64,000 bases of DNA from Apophysomyces variabilis (Eukaryota; Mucoromycota; Mucoromycetes; Mucorales; Mucoraceae). The notes under the pieces are model-generated. The model made no database searches, had not been told where the DNA came from, and saw only the letters and a list, made by a program, of their open reading frames with translations. The stretch lies in NCBI GenBank assembly GCA_002749535.1, contig MZZL01000014.1, positions 1-64,000 on the forward strand, read 5' to 3'. Shown here piece by piece: positions 47,099-58,316 of this stretch; positions within the stretch are counted from its first letter, which is position 1, and each line of letters begins with the position of its first letter. The translations under genes were made by a program, and so were the position numbers.

Positions 47099-47395
47099 TC
47101 ATTCAGTCTGCGCATTGCCACTAGGTAATTCATCGATGCCGAGTCGCTGCCGAGTGGTCATTCGATGACCGTACACCTTCCGCCTCTTTCTAGCAGACGA
47201 AGGTTGCGATTTGTCTGTTTGCCGGTGCTGCGCGTTTGCTGTCTCTGACTTGGTTGCACTGGTAGCATGCGTTACTTCTTTCAATCGTTCTTCTGCTTTT
47301 GTTCGTGTTTCCGTGTCAAGGGCAAATCGAAGAGCATCAAATTCGTTCACATCGCTTTTTTGCAATGTCACAACGGATGACGGTCGTCTTATCAT
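47099..47395 (-). CDS. CDC26: Anaphase-promoting complex subunit CDC26/Hcn1-like
   Basis: A 98-residue protein beginning MIRRPSSVVTLQKSDVNEFD, then LRFALDTETRTKAEERL. This matches the short conserved N-terminus of CDC26 (M-L/I-R-R-x-P/S-T-x-x-x-L/I-x-x-x-D-x-x-E-F), the part that threads into the TPR groove of CDC16/Cut9 and stabilises it. The tail RMTTRQRLGIDE also resembles the Arg-Ile-Gly ending region of the family. CDC26 is a small structural subunit of the APC/C ubiquitin ligase that drives mitotic exit. I chose the Met at 47395 because the family starts there, though the frame is open 19 codons further upstream. The match is short, so the call is moderately sure. Confidence 0.6.
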   Translation of the reverse strand: MIRRPSSVVTLQKSDVNEFDALRFALDTETRTKAEERLKEVTHATSATKSETANAQHRQTDKSQPSSARKRRKVYGHRMTTRQRLGIDELPSGNAQTE

Positions 47396-49229
47396 CGAAA
47401 AAGCGTTATGTGGAGCAAAGAAATCGCTCAACCTTCGGACAATGAAAATCAAGTCACTTCATGCGGAGGAATTTCCATTGTTCCCTGCTTTGCTTACTGG
47501 CAAGCACACATAGCCAAATATCCTGTTTCCTCCATTCTCCATGCCAAAATCACTTTACCAATAGCTTAGGTTAGGTTGTAATAGTCACGATTCAAAAGTA
47601 TCTGTGCCCTCGTACTATTGTCAACGAACCAAGAGCTATTACTTTAGGTACTATAAAAGTTATCCATGGAATATATTGGACCCATCTATAACAATAAAGT
47701 TATTATGACAAAAAGGAGCGAACAGAAGCATCTCTAACCTATATCTAATTAAAAATGAGAAGAGTCCATTGTTTTAAGCCGATCATGGCGGTGGGCAAGG
47801 GAATTATGACCAAAGGCCCTGGCAACAAGCGGTCACCGGACGCAAATGTAGCGGGCGAGTACCTGTAGGATTGTGGCATTACAACCAACCAGGTACAGGA
47901 ACACATCAGCTCCGAATGTAAGTTTGTCTTAAGGGAGATGTGGCGTTGAGGGAACCTTCTGCCGTTATAGTATCTAGTGGACTTGCCTACCCGGATACTT
48001 CGATAAACAACCTTTGACGGAGCAAGCACTCAATATTAAGCAATCAAGTCATGCAAGCTCATATGGGCCAAAAAAAGTCATGCGGTTATTGGTGTTATTG
48101 CGCTGGACGTTGGGGAGATCTCTCTGGTGCCAGTTCTGGACAGGATCGAAAGATTTACAAGGCCAAAGACACAAGAATATCACAACGGATAATCGTTTTG
48201 ATATGAACAGCGGTCCATAGGAAGTAACAGCATGGTTAGAGATATCAAATTTTGTATGGCATTAAAGGACACGTACTTTTCCTGAGATTATCTTGTTCCT
48301 ATGCAATATATGCGTAGAACAGTAGGCAAGAGTTGCCGTTTGCAAAATATCTGTCCTGATATCCGTCAATATGTTTATTCTTAAGTTTTCTGACTTAGAG
48401 TTTGTGAAGAAAGCTGCTCTGAACTATAATATAACTTGTAGTAATCTTTTTGTGAGATATCAGAACCATTCTTATGCATAAAGTGCTTATAACTAAACAT
48501 TATTCAGTGATACCTGGATAATTCATCTAAACTATATACGCCGTATAGGTCCAAGAGAAGCTTGGCAAGAGAACAAGCTCTTCTAGGTACGTCCGTGACG
48601 CTTTGAAGGTTGGCAATCATAATCTTTTATGTATCTTGATGACTTAGCGTATCTATGTTAGTGGACTCCTTTTTCAATGACCGTCAACCGCGTATCTCTT
48701 CCAAATAGGGTCAATTGGGTACGGAATTTAGCTCGTGTTTGTCTTGAACAGGAAAAAGGTGAGTAGATTAGCTATTGTTTATAGCCAGCAATAGGACCAC
48801 TATCACGGAAGATCCCTTGCATAAGTTTGGTTTTAAAGAAAAAGTGTATATTTTTACACTCGCAGAAAGCAAGTTACTCCAGCATGAAGGTCATCATAAC
48901 GTACAAAAGTCATCAAAATGCATTCGCTAATGTCGCTGCCTTTTGTACATCTCGTCTGTTGCCAGAATTATGTCGTTATAATTTCTCAAAGGCCGAAATT
49001 CGCAATAAAAAGGAAAGTTGATCAGTTGATTGCTTGAAACGCTCATGTATATAAATGTCTGCTATGGATAATTGACGTGAACTGGAAGATGGCCAACAGG
49101 AACCGTGTTGCATGTCTGGATAAATGTTTTGGCCTTGCTGTATACCACATCAATGGCTTGGCGGAAGGCCAGAAAGGGGAAAGTTTGACCCCTCGTTTTC
49201 CCTGTTTCTTTCCTACTCAGGTTGATTCG
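47396..49229. other. Intergenic, possible decayed element
   Basis: No intact gene. Between about 47755 and 48230 the plus strand has coding-like scraps in shifting frames (for example AVGKGIMTKGPGNKRSPDAN, then HAVIGVIALDVGEISLVPVL) that may be an old transposon fragment. An in-frame upstream extension of the next gene (49077-49229) ends in a plausible acceptor CAG at 49218-49220. Confidence 0.35.
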
Positions 49230-50686
49230 ATGGCGGCCCGGTTTACGTTGGCTAGTGGCATTACTGAGAGGGTCAGCGCCTTCTCTGCCTATATAGGGAC
49301 CTTCTCGAAGCGATCGCTGTCTTTACTCTTGCTACTCACGGTTGCCCTCACGGTTTGCTTCACTTATTCCTCCCATTCACCTAATTTGCTGTCCACTACA
49401 CCCGATGCTTTTCTATTCGCACGCAATGCGACTCATCTACTCTCTCCAGAAGACTATGATTGCCGGAATTGCGAGAAACCCGACGTAAAAAAGCTGGATC
49501 CCCGACAGATCTGGGAAGCTTGCCTGGATCCAGGAGTGTTGCCCGAGTACTACCTGACCGTCGTCATGGTTACCCGAAACGACAACTATGCTGACAACCA
49601 ATACCAACGATTACAGAATGCTATTGACAGCACATACCTGCTTGCTGAGAAGACAAAGACGTTAACCGAACTGCTGATTATTGAATGGAATCCGCCTGTG
49701 GGCCGACGACGTGTAAGAGAAGTGTATCGGTAAGCCTATACTCCTAATTGTTTGAGGAAGGACACATAATTCAATGATGCATGGGCTTTCCTCATATAAC
49801 AACACGTTTCCTTACCACTAGGTTCCGGCGCTCGGAATACTTGACATATCGCATCATCACCGTGCCTGCGCAGATTCATCGATCGTTGCACGAAGATTCA
49901 CAATTGCCTTTGTACGAGTACGAAGGAAAAAACGTTGGACTCCACTATGCACGCGGTGAATACATCGTCTGTACAAATCAAGGTAAGGTTTATAGTTTGT
50001 TTAGCATTCTTTAGTCTGATCTGGTTACATCAAGATGATATCTGGTCTGCTAACATGCAAAATGCAATTATCTCGAGGTCATGGCGGAAAAAGATGTTCT
50101 ATACACAATTTCAGGATAGTCATGTGAGGCAAGTGTGTTATTTTCACAACGGATAGAGCAAGAAGCTGATAGCATATGCTTTAGACACGAACAGCTACCA
50201 TCCACCATCGTTGAGCTTGGGCCATTTCCAACAGATAGTGCCTTGGAGTCCGCATGCTCTCATAACAGTTATGAGTTGGGATCATTTGAAATGCCTGCAC
50301 CGGAAAAACTGGATCAAACTAATTTTAGACGCATTGCGCATGAAGCGAGCGATTTTACCCTTGCACACCGTGACACATGGAAAAAGGTGGCTGGTTATCG
50401 GGAAGCTGGCGCATCGACATGGATGGATATGGAGATACTGTTAACTGCAGCATGGACATTGGATATTCCAGTAACATATGTTCAGACACCTTTTGCATGC
50501 CATCAGCAGCATAGGACTGTGGTTCATCCAGGAAGCGAGAAAGACAACAAAGGTATCAATCTGGACAAAATGATGGCAAAAGAGGAGTCACATTTAAACG
50601 ATGAATCACACTGGGGGTTGAAGGACGTAAATCTGTGGAATCAAAACTTAAAGTGTGAGGTGTTTAAGGGTGGTCTCGGCATGTAA
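49230..50686 (+). CDS. Type II membrane protein, GT2-like glycosyltransferase
   Basis: Exons 49230-49729, 49822-49982, 50035-50077 and 50134-50686 give 418 residues. A short cytosolic N-terminus precedes one membrane helix (LSLLLLLTVALTVCF, about residues 32-46), the plan of Golgi type II enzymes. The lumenal part has LTVVMVTRNDNYADNQYQRL followed by LLIIEWNPP, a nucleotide-sugar-binding-like beta-strand start, then NVGLHYARGEYIVCTNQDDIW with an acidic pair in the DxD position, and later HRDTWKKVAGYREAGASTWMDMEIL. The pattern resembles GT-A fold (family 2-like) transferases, but I cannot name a substrate. The start was chosen at the Met nearest the membrane helix; an in-frame upstream TTG region is less likely. 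A second, unrelated glycosyltransferase follows on the same strand. Confidence 0.65.
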
Positions 50687-51045
50687 AGTGTTTTTTTTTC
50701 TTTTTGTTTACGTTATTTATGACTAAATCCGCTGTTGCATAATTTATCAATAATATGCAATGTCATCTATGACACTGAAGTTACTAATAGGAATGATGTA
50801 TTGGTAAACCTTTATGAACAGATGCATCGTGAAATACCTAATAGTAGTAAACTACTTATTCAATGAAGATCTGTGGATTTACCCGGTAACATGGGAAAGT
50901 CCGCCGTAACGTCGATCCGAGGCTTGTGGAAGGGTATTATCTCCTTTTTGGGATGGCCGAAGTGAGTCCTATACGCCCGACTTTCCGGCTACCAAACTTC
51001 TTCCTTTCCCTGACCTCATGCATTAGCCTTCCCTCACCCAACTAC
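50687..51045. other. Intergenic between two glycosyltransferase genes
   Basis: 359 bases. The last 120 are open in frame with the downstream gene (from 50926) and could extend it. Otherwise AT-rich flank with no recognised element. Confidence 0.4.
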
Positions 51046-52260
51046 ATGCCTGCCGTTCATTGCTACCACAAAAACATTATTGGTGTTGTTGCCATCGTGC
51101 TTGCGGCTACCCTTCTCTACGTTCATCGTGAGATCAACCCTTCCTCTTCCCACCGACCTATCCCTGCAATCTACCTTTCAACAGATGATCTTAGTCTAAA
51201 CGTAACGTTCACAGAAACGAGCCCATGCTACTGTTATTCATATCACGGCAACACCTCTTTGATGAACAAGGAGATCCCCGTGGTCGAGCCTCAGATACAT
51301 GCCGAAGAAGGACCTTTAATTGTTGAAGAAACGCTTATGAAACTGCCCGAGGATATGGTCGAGAAAATCAATGCTAATCTTTACAGCGAAGGCCCTACTG
51401 TGATTGTCACTGCAGCAACTTACGATATGCGCGCCTACGTGTATAATTGGATTGAATCTCTCAAACGAACGGGCGAGCCGAAATTCCTCATTTTTTGTTT
51501 GGATGACAAACTTTGCCTTCACCTCATGCATGCTGGATATGAGTCGAAAGCGGTATCCATTCCTTCTCATTGGTTTGAGCGATTAGGAGGTACAAAAGAT
51601 GGATTAGAAGATAACCGCGCAATTGCAAGAGCCAAGTCCGCCGTCATTCATCGTCTGCTTTACCATGGCATTACCGTCCTGTTTGCCGATGCTGATGTGG
51701 TATGGTTGAGAGCGCGTACACGTGAATTTCTCCGCACCTATCTGAACATCCGACATGAAACACATGCTATCTTTCAACAAGATCTCCATAGTCAACGTGG
51801 TGCCAGCACCGGCTTCTTTATCATACGACCGACACCGGTTACCAAACGTTTAATTGTTGACTTACTGCATATTCAACGTCATTCTGACCGGACACAGCAA
51901 GAAGCAATTAATGAAGCATTGGGACACATGAAAATGGATATGAGAACAACCAATATCATGCTTCTCGACGCACTTCATTTTCCTGTGGGTCCAACTTATT
52001 TCGAGCAGCGGCTTCCACAAGCGCGCGAAATACGATCCTATGTGGTTCACGCAGATCATTTGGTATAAAAGAGCTGAATATTGCCAACATACAAATAACT
52101 CAATTGTTTTGTTTAGGAGGGAGAGGCTAAGAGGAGTGCTTTCAAGGAAACAAATATGTGGTACATACACGACGACTGGTTAAGATGGATAGATAGCCAG
52201 GCTGAACAGACCTGGAAACTCAGATCGGGTGATACTACCGAGGAAGTGTCATCAACATGA
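51046..52260 (+). CDS. Nucleotide-diphospho-sugar transferase (GT77-like), type II membrane protein
   Basis: Two exons (51046-52062, 52117-52260) give 386 residues. A membrane helix (KNIIGVVAIVLAATLLYVHR) lies at the N-terminus. The catalytic domain starts at TVIVTAATYDMRAYVYNWIE and carries KFLIFCLDDKLC, KSAVIHRLLYHGITVLFADA with DVVWLR (the DxD metal site DADVVWLR), GASTGFFIIRP and TNIMLLDALHFPVGP. These are hallmarks of the Nucleotid_trans (PF03407) group, which includes plant arabinosyl/xylosyl transferases of GT77. Expected in the Golgi, transferring sugar to protein or glycan. Met 51046 is chosen as the start because it immediately precedes the membrane helix; the frame is open to 50926. 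The last exon supplies the typical C-terminal acidic-aromatic tail. Confidence 0.75.
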
Positions 52261-53906
52261 AAGAACCATAGTATAACATTGTGTAGCTACCCTTCAGTGG
52301 AATATCTCCCCATTGATATATATCAACCGACACTCTGCATTTGTTTAAATGTTATTTGGTTTATTTAGCGAAACTATAGTATTGCAGTACTCATAATATC
52401 TTATCTAATACAACGATAGAGCTATATAAAGAAAATTGAAAGAGAATGGCTCATATTTATTACAGTAAAACCTTGCTTTCCTATCTAACATATTTTATTC
52501 ATCCTCAACATGCTGTATTTCAGGCGTTGGATAAGGTTGGTAAAGGTGAATCGCGTTGCACTGACATGGTATACCTGAACATGTCTTCTGGGAATTAATG
52601 TAGTGCCTGTACATATGATCCGAGCTTTTAGACAAGACAATGCTTAGATGGCTTGGTACATTAAGCAGAGAGTCATTATACTACAAAAGCACATGTATTT
52701 GTTTGTTCCCCGTATTCTTCTTTGGATCTCCTTTTTCAAACATTGCGGTGTTTTACGTTCACAAGCATGTATGACCATCCGGATTGGAAACTGTGTGCTT
52801 CGCAATAACTCGGGAGATTTTCTCCCTTTCCGTCACCCTTTCGTTCCCTATTTCTGATTGAACGGTGCTTCCACTAGGCCATGTCACTGTTGCTTAATTA
52901 ATTAACTGCTTTGATTAATGCATGAAATATTGTGTTAAACATCAGACTTTCAATTCATACGAAACCAAATAATTTTTCTATCTGATCTTCTCTACATCAA
53001 ACTTCATGTTTAAGAATACGATTGTAGTAAGAATGGTTCTGATAAATAGGCTTTAACTCAATATTCGTAATATTGGTCGAACTAAAACTTCTTCACACAT
53101 ATATTTAAACCGAAAAAAAGGCAGCAAACAAAATAGCCTATTCATTTTGAGCTATGTTTCGTTTCGCTTTGTGAAAAACCGAAAGAAATAAAAGTATACA
53201 CGAAGAAGAAATGTTGCAACATCGATATGTTTGCTAATTACCATATAACAAATCGGCTCCAATTGTTAGGTCATGCATATAACGCGCATACTTGGTAAAC
53301 ATACTAATAAATTTCCGGTCTGACACTACATGTAGACGAATTATGGGAATCACTGCTGCGTGTTAAGACTCTACTACAAAAAAAGCCTTCATACATGTAC
53401 GGAGTAAAAGCGCCAGAAAAATTGTGTTAATAGCAATAAAAGCCATAAGGTTAATGAACTGCTTCGGCTATTGTCTCAATCTACAATAGCATGCTTAGCC
53501 GGTCAATGGTCTTGGAAACGTATCCATGGCAAGCAGGATAAATTCATTGTAAATGGCTTATTCGTCGGACGAGATAAAATATGTTACAGATCATGCTATC
53601 GGCGGAGATTGGTAGATTCATTATCAACGGCCTTCAAAGTAGACTTCTCAACTTCGGTCGGAAAGGTACATTAACGCTACCAATCTCCTAGTAGATGTGT
53701 TTATAGTACAATTAGTATAACTCCGTTTTTACATGTAATGTCAGAACTTTTATTTGATCATGTGGTAAAAGATGCCATATGCATGTCATAACAGTTAGCA
53801 ATTAGGCAATGTACAATACAGAGATTATAGCCCCTGGCCATTGAGTTGTATATTTTTTGACGCGGACGGAGGGTAACTCCATTACATAAATAGATATTTG
53901 TCTATA
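52261..53906. other. Intergenic, nothing recognised
   Basis: 1.6 kb of AT-rich DNA between the GT77-like gene and the aldehyde dehydrogenase. Several short frames occur (for example 53471-53674 plus), but none has a domain, splice support or consistent composition. No repeat or RNA gene was seen. Confidence 0.4.
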
Positions 53907-55307
53907 TCATATATTACAAACTACACTTTTCGTAAAAGTAAACTCATTCATTGCTAAAGGCCCGAGATCTTTTCCATATCCTGATAAATTGCGGCCGCCA
54001 AAGGATGTATAAGGGGGCATGATATTATAGGTATTAATCCAGACAAATCCCACTCGTAGTTGTGACACCACATGGTGAGCCTTACGATAGTCTTTCGAAA
54101 ACACAGCACCGGCGAGACCATAGGGAGTCTGGTTCGCTCTTTGGATTGCTGAATCGGTGGAATCAAACGGTGTCAATACGCTGAGTACTGGACCAAATAT
54201 TTCTTCGCATGCCAATGGATCATCGTCTTTTACATGCGTATACACTGTAGGAGGAACGAAGTAGCCTTCGTGCGATGCAATACCAGTAAATGATGGTAGG
54301 CGACCCGCTTTGCGAATATGGCTTTGGACACGATGGTACTGCACCTCGTCGATCAGGGGTCCATAATGATACTGGCTGTCAGCATGACCGACTGGACCCC
54401 ATTTCATCGTCTCCTTCTTTAAGGTATCTACAAACTCATCGTACACTTTTTGATGAATCAATACTCGTGAAACCGCACAACAATTTTGGCCTGCATTGGA
54501 ATAGGCACCTGCAGCAATATGGGCTGCTGCTTCGCACACATCGGCGTCCTCAAGAACAATGACTGCATTTTTCCCACCGCATTCAAGGGTCAAAGGTGTC
54601 AAACGGGAAGCAGCGCTTTGCATAATGGCCTGACCAGTGACGGTAGATCCAGTAAAACTTAATTTATCGACCCTGTCCAGGAGGGCCTGGCCCACCTCTG
54701 CAGCGCCAGGCAATACGCTCAACACGCCATGGGGAAGGATATCCGTGGCTAGTTGTGCAAGTGCTAAGGTCGATAATGGCGTCTGAGGGGCTGGTTTGAC
54801 AATGGCCGAATTGCCAGCCGCAAGTGCGGGGCCAAGCTTCCACCCGGTCAGCAGTAGCGGATAGTTAAACGAGGTAACCAGGCCGACAACACCAAGAGGT
54901 TCAGTAACGGTAAAGGCGTGAATGTTAGCGTCATGGTATATTTGCCCGACATGCTTATCTGCATAACCTGCAAAGTAGCGAAGGCAATCCACCGTGTCTT
55001 TGACTTCATACACAGCGTCTTCTAAAGGCTTTCCTGTCTGCAACGATTCCAGTTCAGCCATATCCTCCGTAGCCTTTGCAAGTCGATCAGCCAATTGCAG
55101 CATGGCATCGCGACGCATGCGAGGATCCGTTCGCCATTCACGTTGATTCTTAGCACTGTCGAGAGCTTCTTTCACGTGGTCAATGGTCGCTTCGGGAACG
55201 GACAATAACGGTTGTCTGGTACGCGGATTAACAAGCTCACGGAGAATATTGCTTGTGTGAAATTGGCCTCGAATGTAGGGGCCCAAAGCTTGTCTGAACA
55301 GAGTCAT
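53907..55307 (-). CDS. NAD(P)-dependent aldehyde dehydrogenase
   Basis: An intronless 466-residue protein with the full ALDH fold. Cofactor-side motifs are VTSFNYP (Asn 148), IVKPAPQTPL (Lys 171) and FTGSTVTG (Rossmann Gly near 220). The general base is Glu 242 in LTLECGGKN and the nucleophile Cys 276 in NAGQNC. EEIFGPVLSV and FGGRNLSGYGKDLG close the C-terminus. It oxidises an aldehyde to the acid. Overall pattern and length suit the betaine-aldehyde/gamma-aminobutyraldehyde group, but substrate specificity is not certain. It lacks an obvious organelle signal, although the first 20 residues (MTLFRQALGPYIRGQFHTSN) are basic and could be a weak mitochondrial presequence. The absence of introns contrasts with nearly every neighbour. 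Confidence 0.92.
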   Translation of the reverse strand: MTLFRQALGPYIRGQFHTSNILRELVNPRTRQPLLSVPEATIDHVKEALDSAKNQREWRTDPRMRRDAMLQLADRLAKATEDMAELESLQTGKPLEDAVYEVKDTVDCLRYFAGYADKHVGQIYHDANIHAFTVTEPLGVVGLVTSFNYPLLLTGWKLGPALAAGNSAIVKPAPQTPLSTLALAQLATDILPHGVLSVLPGAAEVGQALLDRVDKLSFTGSTVTGQAIMQSAASRLTPLTLECGGKNAVIVLEDADVCEAAAHIAAGAYSNAGQNCCAVSRVLIHQKVYDEFVDTLKKETMKWGPVGHADSQYHYGPLIDEVQYHRVQSHIRKAGRLPSFTGIASHEGYFVPPTVYTHVKDDDPLACEEIFGPVLSVLTPFDSTDSAIQRANQTPYGLAGAVFSKDYRKAHHVVSQLRVGFVWINTYNIMPPYTSFGGRNLSGYGKDLGPLAMNEFTFTKSVVCNI

Positions 55308-55736
55308 TCCTCAAAGAAGGGGAGCATTGAACGGACTGGGAAAATTTTCTCGAAATCGCTACCTTAAGGACTTTCGGTGATCGGCAGAGGACATAGCTAA
55401 CAAAGATGGGTAACGCCAGTGATCCGTGCTTTCGGTCTTTCGGCTATCAGTTATGTTTGATACTAAATGTATTTCATAGCGAGTGTTTTGATGTGATGTA
55501 CATGCTCTGAAAGTGGAATTATGAGAGCAGTATGCGCTCAATTTCACACAAAGTTTCGGTCGACAAGGAGTGTTACTGGAGGCTCCGGCAAATTATCACT
55601 CTATCTCTTAGACTTTTTTCCTTTGTTTCTAAAACCTTAAGCATATTAAAAAGAAAATAAAGATTCCAATTCCAAGAGAATAGAACGTTTGAGGTGATTG
55701 AAAGCGTGTTTGCTCCTTTAAACTATACTTGCAACT
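55308..55736. other. Divergent promoter region
   Basis: 429 bases between the aldehyde dehydrogenase (minus) and a small gene (plus). No element other than AT-rich DNA and a pyrimidine-rich stretch near 55590-55630 was recognised. Confidence 0.4.
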
Positions 55737-56015
55737 ATGACTGGTGCAATGCCAGAAGCCATCGCGGCTCAAAAAAGATGTCTATTATATTGCACATTTC
55801 ACGTACGTGGCAAATTGACGCTAACTTCTTTTTTTCTTTGGTCTTCCATCTCTATGCCGGTTGCAACCGGCCAGAATGGCCGAGTATGTTCTGGTTTACC
55901 CCTACTATGCTACTTCGGGATCCACACGTGGGCAATAATCAGCGCGAAAACGGATGGTGCTACAAGCAAGAGGCATCAGGAGAAACAAAAATTACTGGAC
56001 ATCCCTTTCTCTTAA
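55737..56015 (+). CDS. Possible 68-residue membrane protein
   Basis: Exon 55737-55802 and exon 55875-56015 join across a 72-nt GTACGT...CAG intron to give 68 residues: MTGAMPEAIAAQKRCLLYCT, then a hydrophobic segment LPLLCYFGIHTWAII, then a polar tail with KRHQEKQKLL. Two conserved-looking Cys lie before the helix. The intron has good signals and the frame also runs through it, so coding is uncertain by length alone. The layout resembles small mitochondrial inner-membrane proteins, but no family is recognised. Confidence 0.45.
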   Translation: MTGAMPEAIAAQKRCLLYCTFHVRGKLTLTSFFLWSSISMPVATGQNGRVCSGLPLLCYFGIHTWAIISAKTDGATSKRHQEKQKLLDIPFS

Positions 56016-56350
56016 CTTGTCAAGGTTTGTCATGCTCTTGGAGAACTCCTGAAGCTGTATTCATTGACCTGCATGGTACGAATGGTAATCTAGAACGTGC
56101 TTTACCGAGATAGCATGTTCGAACGTCTTTAACTATAGGCTCCTTAAAACTAGAATAGCAATAATTAGGAGCTACATGGTAAAGGGGAGCGAGAAAGGAC
56201 GTGTCCTGTGGCGGGTTATTCGTCTTTCGATTCCAAAGAAAAAGTATCTAAATATACAAACTTACTTTAATTGAAGTTGGGGAAGAAGATTATAAATACC
56301 CTCGCTTCCCAGAGCTGTCACTACATTCAACAAACAGACAATCAACCAAT
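56016..56350. other. Promoter of the small secreted protein gene
   Basis: 335 bases with a TATA box at 56291-56298 and an A/C-rich leader (ACATTCAACAAACAGACAAT) before the start at 56351. No other gene was seen. Confidence 0.5.
56291..56298 (+). promoter_or_regulatory. TATA box
   Basis: TATAAATA lies 53 bp before the ATG at 56351, with a short CA-rich leader between. The spacing is right for a strong RNA polymerase II promoter. Confidence 0.6.
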
Positions 56351-56630
56351 ATGAAGTTTTCCATCCTCTTCGCTGCTGTTGCCTTCTTTGCCATCGTCTC
56401 TGCTGCTCCTTGCCGTGAATCCTCCAACACCCAAAAAATCGAGAACTCTGGAAACACCGGCGGTAACGGCGGTAGTGGTATTAATGTGGTAAGTTTTCTA
56501 GGGACCCACCGCGCTATGTCATGTCTAAGCTTTATTCTTTCCTCTTCTTTAGCTCAACGGCTTCCTTGAGAAAGGTGTCCTCAACTCCAACAATGACTCA
56601 AAGAGCTTCACACAGACTGCCGGAAAATAA
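56351..56630 (+). CDS. Small secreted protein, 71 residues
   Basis: Exons 56351-56488 and 56553-56630 encode 71 residues. The first 18 (MKFSILFAAVAFFAIVSA) form a clear signal peptide with cleavage expected before APCRES. The mature peptide of about 53 residues is Gly/Asn/Ser-rich (TGGNGGSG) and has a single Cys, ending FTQTAGK. A TATA box and short leader suggest strong or regulated expression. It is not a disulfide-rich effector and resembles no family I know. Similar short Gly/Asn-rich secreted peptides are common in fungi, often as multicopy genes. Confidence 0.75.
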
Positions 56631-56994
56631 TTCAATCCGTCTTTAACTTATTATGGCGTATATCGCCAGTATCAGCAAATTGCTTAATGTGTCCCCTTAT
56701 AATAAATTTGCATTTGCGAGCTAAAGTCTTTTACATGTATATGCATGTTAGATTTCGAGGATAATAGAACAATGTTTCATGGAGAGGATGAACCTCAGCT
56801 TTGCTTTTTCATATGAACTTGGCTTAATAATGGAGCATGAGGGCTCTAAAACAGTTTTGAAGCGAATGATTTACTACAGTACTTGCCTTAAAAAGTAACC
56901 TTTGCGCTGCTGTCGCTGTATAAAAATGCAATGACCCAGAACATTGTCTTTTCGTCGAAGGCGTGACTCGATCAACCAACGTATATCGCACATC
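56631..56994. other. Intergenic flank
   Basis: 364 bases holding the 3' flank of the secreted peptide gene (AATAAA near 56700) and the promoter of the NSRP1-like gene. Nothing else was recognised. Confidence 0.4.
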
Positions 56995-58316
56995 ATGCAA
57001 AAAATGAAATTTGGACTCAATGTGCCGGCCAAGAAGGGACCGAAGCCAGTGCTTAATAGGCATAATGCGTTCTCACACCAAGGAAACGAGGAGGACGAGG
57101 TTGAAGAAGGCCAAACTCAACAACAATTGAAAACCAAATCCAAAAGTCATCGTACTATGATCAATCAACAGTTGTCCAGCTACACAACCGCATCGAAAAA
57201 GATAGCAGAGGAACATACAAAAGCCATAGAAGAAGATCCAACTATTTTTGACTACGATGCTGTATACGATGACTTAAAAAACGCAGAGCGAAAACAAAAA
57301 GAAGCTATGAAAACCGCTGATACTAAACAAGTAAAGACCAAAGGTTACGCTGGGTATGTTTAGCTTAACCAATACATAATCCTAGGCGAGATATATCCAA
57401 GGATTGTTAGAAATGGCCGAGATTAGGAAACGAGATCGGCTATTAGCTGAGGAAAAGAAGGTTGCGCGTGAACGTGAGGCGGAAGGAGATGCATATGCGG
57501 ATAAAGAAGAGTTCACTACGGAAGCGTAAGTGAAAAGCAAACAGTAAACAATAGGGTCGCTGGGGCAGTTATTAACGAAATGTTCAGATACAAAAAGCAA
57601 AAGGAAGAGTTAGAGCGCATTGAGGCGGAAGAACGTCAACGCGAAGGTAACGATATCTTGGATGATCTGATGTCGAGGTTTCATCATGCTAACATGGACC
57701 GAATGTTATAGAACAGGCAGCGAAAAAAAAATCTATGGCATCGTTTTATAGGCAGGTGCTCGACAGAAAGGAAGCGTCTCGTTTGGCTTTTATGAAGGCG
57801 ATGGAAGAAAAATCCTCAGCATCGGATACATCGGCACCCATACCAGCCAGACAGGAAGCCGATCTCGATTTGAAATTAGCAGAGCAGGCCCGATTGGAAG
57901 GAAAAACGGTGCGATTAAATGACAGTAACGAAATTGTGGATAAACGTGAGTTATTGGGAGCTGGTTTGAACACGAAACCAAAGTATGGTTCCTTTGCTTC
58001 GCTGGCTTCTACCGATGAGAGGATTCGCGAACGGCAGAAAGAATATGATGAATATAAACGCAAAAAGGTGGAAGAATATGAGAAAAGAAAACATGAAGGC
58101 AGGCACGATGAGCGTGAGCGTTTGAGTCGTGAAGTCGAACGGCAGATGCTCGAAAACCGAAAGAAAGAACGTGAAGAGCAAGAACGGAAACAAAAAGAAT
58201 TTGAAAGGAAGATCGCGGAAAAGCGAACAACGGACGAATCAGCTATGAGTGCAAGAGAGAGATATCTAGCCAGAAAAAGACAGAGGTTAGAACAAGAATC
58301 TAAGGAGTCTTCATAA
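56995..58316 (+). CDS. NSRP1: Nuclear speckle splicing regulator NSRP1/CCDC55-like (DUF2040)
   Basis: Exons 56995-57330, 57386-57525, 57588-57646 and 57712-58316 give 379 residues. The N-terminus MQKMKFGLNVPAKKGPKPVL resembles the family's short Gly-Leu-x-x-P opening. The DUF2040 core follows: EDPTIFDYDAVYDDLK, ARYIQGLLEMAEIRKRDRLL, FTTEAYKKQKEELERIEAEE and SMASFYRQVLDRKE. A long charged coil comes next, and the C-terminus SAMSARERYLARKRQRLEQE matches the family's conserved ending. In animals NSRP1 binds pre-mRNA and controls alternative splice-site choice in nuclear speckles. It is shorter than the human protein (558 residues) because the RS-like middle is reduced. The start Met could also be 57004. 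Confidence 0.85.

Noticed and set aside
53471..53674. 67-residue plus-strand frame as a gene
   Set aside because: Isolated, no domain, no splice support, composition like the surrounding non-coding DNA.
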